Part shown: positions 63,204-64,000 of the stretch, piece after piece | How positions within the stretch are numbered: position 1 is the stretch's first letter | Layout of the letters: every line of letters starts with the position of its first letter | Assembly: GCF_022163125.1 (NCBI RefSeq) | Contig: NZ_CP091881.1 | Span: forward strand, 5,022,001 to 5,086,000 | Source of the DNA: Paenibacillus sp. HWE-109 | GTDB taxonomy: Bacteria; Bacillota; Bacilli; Paenibacillales; NBRC-103111 | DNA length: 64,000 bases | Direction: 5' to 3' | The notes under the pieces: model-generated | What the model was told of the DNA's origin: nothing | Seen by the model: only the letters and a program-made list of their open reading frames with translations | Databases searched by the model: none | Translations under genes and position numbers: made by a program

Positions 63204-63650
63204 ATGTCCTTTCAAGAAAAAAAGAATATTGTCTATTTGATTAGTAATGTACTCATTTCTATGCTTTATGGAATCTATGTCTTCCAAAGGTACCAAGAAG
63301 CAGCCGTAGATTCGACGGTCACCTTCAAATTCTGGGGGGTTATGATTCTAACCCTAATTCCAATTGCGATTGTATCCAGGATCATTATTCATATTGTATT
63401 TAGCATCATCCATACAATAGCAACGAAAGAAAAAGAACCCTCTTTCTCTGATGAGCTTGACAAATTAATTGAATTAAAAGCAATAAGAAACTCGCATTAT
63501 GTGTTTGCTATTGGATTTGCTTTATCGATGGTACCGCTTGCCATGGATATGTCGCCTTCCGTGATGTTCGTTATGCTATTACTATCAGGGTTTGTGTCAG
63601 AGGTAGTTGGAACTGGTACGCAACTCTACCTATATCGGAAAGGAGTCTAA
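63204..63650 (+). CDS. Small four-helix membrane protein
   Basis: The 148-residue protein has four hydrophobic helices (about 9-27, 45-75, 98-112 and 117-137) with a charged cytoplasmic loop (TKEKEPSFSDELDKLIELK). AGGAGGAAAGG precedes the ATG. It ends one base before the XRE regulator, a pairing common for membrane proteins controlled by a neighbouring small HTH protein. I do not recognise its function. Confidence 0.75.
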   Translation: MSFQEKKNIVYLISNVLISMLYGIYVFQRYQEAAVDSTVTFKFWGVMILTLIPIAIVSRIIIHIVFSIIHTIATKEKEPSFSDELDKLIELKAIRNSHYVFAIGFALSMVPLAMDMSPSVMFVMLLLSGFVSEVVGTGTQLYLYRKGV

Positions 63651-63651
63651 G

Positions 63652-63864
63652 ATGGGGAAAAGTCTTGTCAGCAACAACATTCGAAAATTACGTTTTAACC
63701 ATGACGAAATGACCCAACAGCAATTAGCTGATAAGGTAGGGGTAACTCGGCAAACCATCGTAGCCATCGAGAATGAGAAATACTCGCCTACGCTGGAATT
63801 GGCTTTTCGCATCGCTCGTGTATTTGACTTACCGTTAGAGGAGATTTTCTCTTTCCAGGGATAA
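63652..63864 (+). CDS. XRE-type HTH regulator
   Basis: The 70-residue protein is essentially one helix-turn-helix domain (IRKLRFNHDEMTQQQLADKVGVTRQTIVAIENEKYSPTLELAFRIARVF), resembling YozG/Cro-like small repressors that accompany membrane proteins. The ATG at 63652 has GGAAAGGAG upstream; the longer frame from 63607 overlaps the preceding gene. It is translated together with 63204-63650. Confidence 0.88.
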   Translation: MGKSLVSNNIRKLRFNHDEMTQQQLADKVGVTRQTIVAIENEKYSPTLELAFRIARVFDLPLEEIFSFQG

Positions 63865-63908
63865 ATGCTCAACCTTTGCGGCAAATTCCATTAAAAAGGA
63901 GACAACAA

Positions 63909-64000
63909 ATGACCGCCAACAGAAAGTCAGCTTTTATTGTGGGGGTACTATTTATCCTTGCGACAGTTACGTCGATCATCGGTCTTATTCTGTACGACCC
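63909..64000 (+). CDS. DUF4386-like membrane protein, start only
   Basis: Thirty codons are visible, opening with MTANRKSAFIVG and a first hydrophobic helix (VLFILATVTSIIGLILY). AAGGAGACAACAA precedes the ATG. The beginning resembles DUF4386 membrane proteins. The gene runs off the right edge, so this is a tentative name. It is probably in the same transcript as the XRE gene. Confidence 0.55.
   Translation, partial: MTANRKSAFIVGVLFILATVTSIIGLILYD

Noticed and set aside
1..64000. CRISPR array, insertion sequence or prophage
   Set aside because: No regularly spaced direct repeats, no transposase or integrase frame, and no phage structural gene were seen; the island near tRNA-Ala has kept no integrase in this window.

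Overview
The window looks like a chromosomal segment of a spore-forming, motile Bacillota bacterium, most likely Paenibacillus or a close relative. Evidence: an alpha/beta small acid-soluble spore protein, a YtaF-type sporulation membrane protein, strong Gram-positive ribosome binding sites, MotA/MotB and a chemoreceptor, Bacillus-type cre, CIRCE and Pho-box sites, and gene orders such as polA-mutM-ytaF-coaE-slt and pstS-pstC-pstA-pstB-phoU. The genus is inferred from protein style and gene order, not from a database search.

Region 1 (1-6.4 kb) is a decayed, AT-rich accessory island. It holds a decapitated ABC exporter, a wrecked toxin-antitoxin pair, a 1150-residue Mrr-like nuclease/STAND NTPase that looks like an NLR-type anti-phage gene, a ghost of tRNA-Ala, a second toxin-antitoxin pair whose antitoxin has lost its N-terminal half, and finally the intact tRNA-Ala(GGC). 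The ghost and the intact tRNA suggest repeated integration at this tRNA.

Region 2 (6.5-24.5 kb) is mixed core and accessory: small membrane proteins, VanZ, an SgrR-type regulator, a TerD-vWA tellurite-type protein, assimilatory sulfite reductase (cysJI), an MFS/HxlR divergent pair, a large secreted RCC1/FN3 protein, htpG behind a clear CIRCE operator, a cyclic-di-GMP riboswitch in front of a 63-codon orphan gene, nrdR and a SASP gene.

Region 3 (24.5-35 kb) has the DNA repair/CoA operon (polA, mutM, ytaF, coaE, slt), a HAD-like protein, an EAL-CBS-GGDEF protein and a divergent receiver-PAS-kinase hybrid, followed by a repeat-rich gene-free stretch. Region 4 (35-46.6 kb) has the high-affinity phosphate operon with Pho boxes, a chemoreceptor, a metallo-beta-lactamase-fold hydrolase, a cluster of inverted 26-bp repeats, the flagellar stator genes behind a MarR regulator, and an aldo-keto reductase.

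Region 5 (46.6-63 kb) is carbon metabolism, all on the minus strand. The mannitol operon (mtlA-mtlR-mtlF-mtlD) continues into its own ptsI and ptsH, so transport, phosphorylation and the phosphate relay are in one transcript under a cre-overlapped promoter. The rhamnose operon (rhaDE-rhaI-rhaB-deoR regulator) is followed by lutABC: rhamnulose-1-phosphate cleavage gives lactaldehyde, the fused dehydrogenase can oxidise it to lactate, and LutABC can take lactate to pyruvate. The window ends with a small membrane protein/XRE regulator pair and the start of a DUF4386-like membrane gene.

Several kinds of intergenic repeat recur: hairpins with AGAGGCTG/CAGCCTC arms, palindromes built on CATTGGAT-ATCCAATG, and a GGGAACTACAGTCCGCTATTT unit. 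Two conserved-looking small genes (7324-7473 and 22814-22984, both minus) and the 55-codon truncated antitoxin were found by reading the strands directly.
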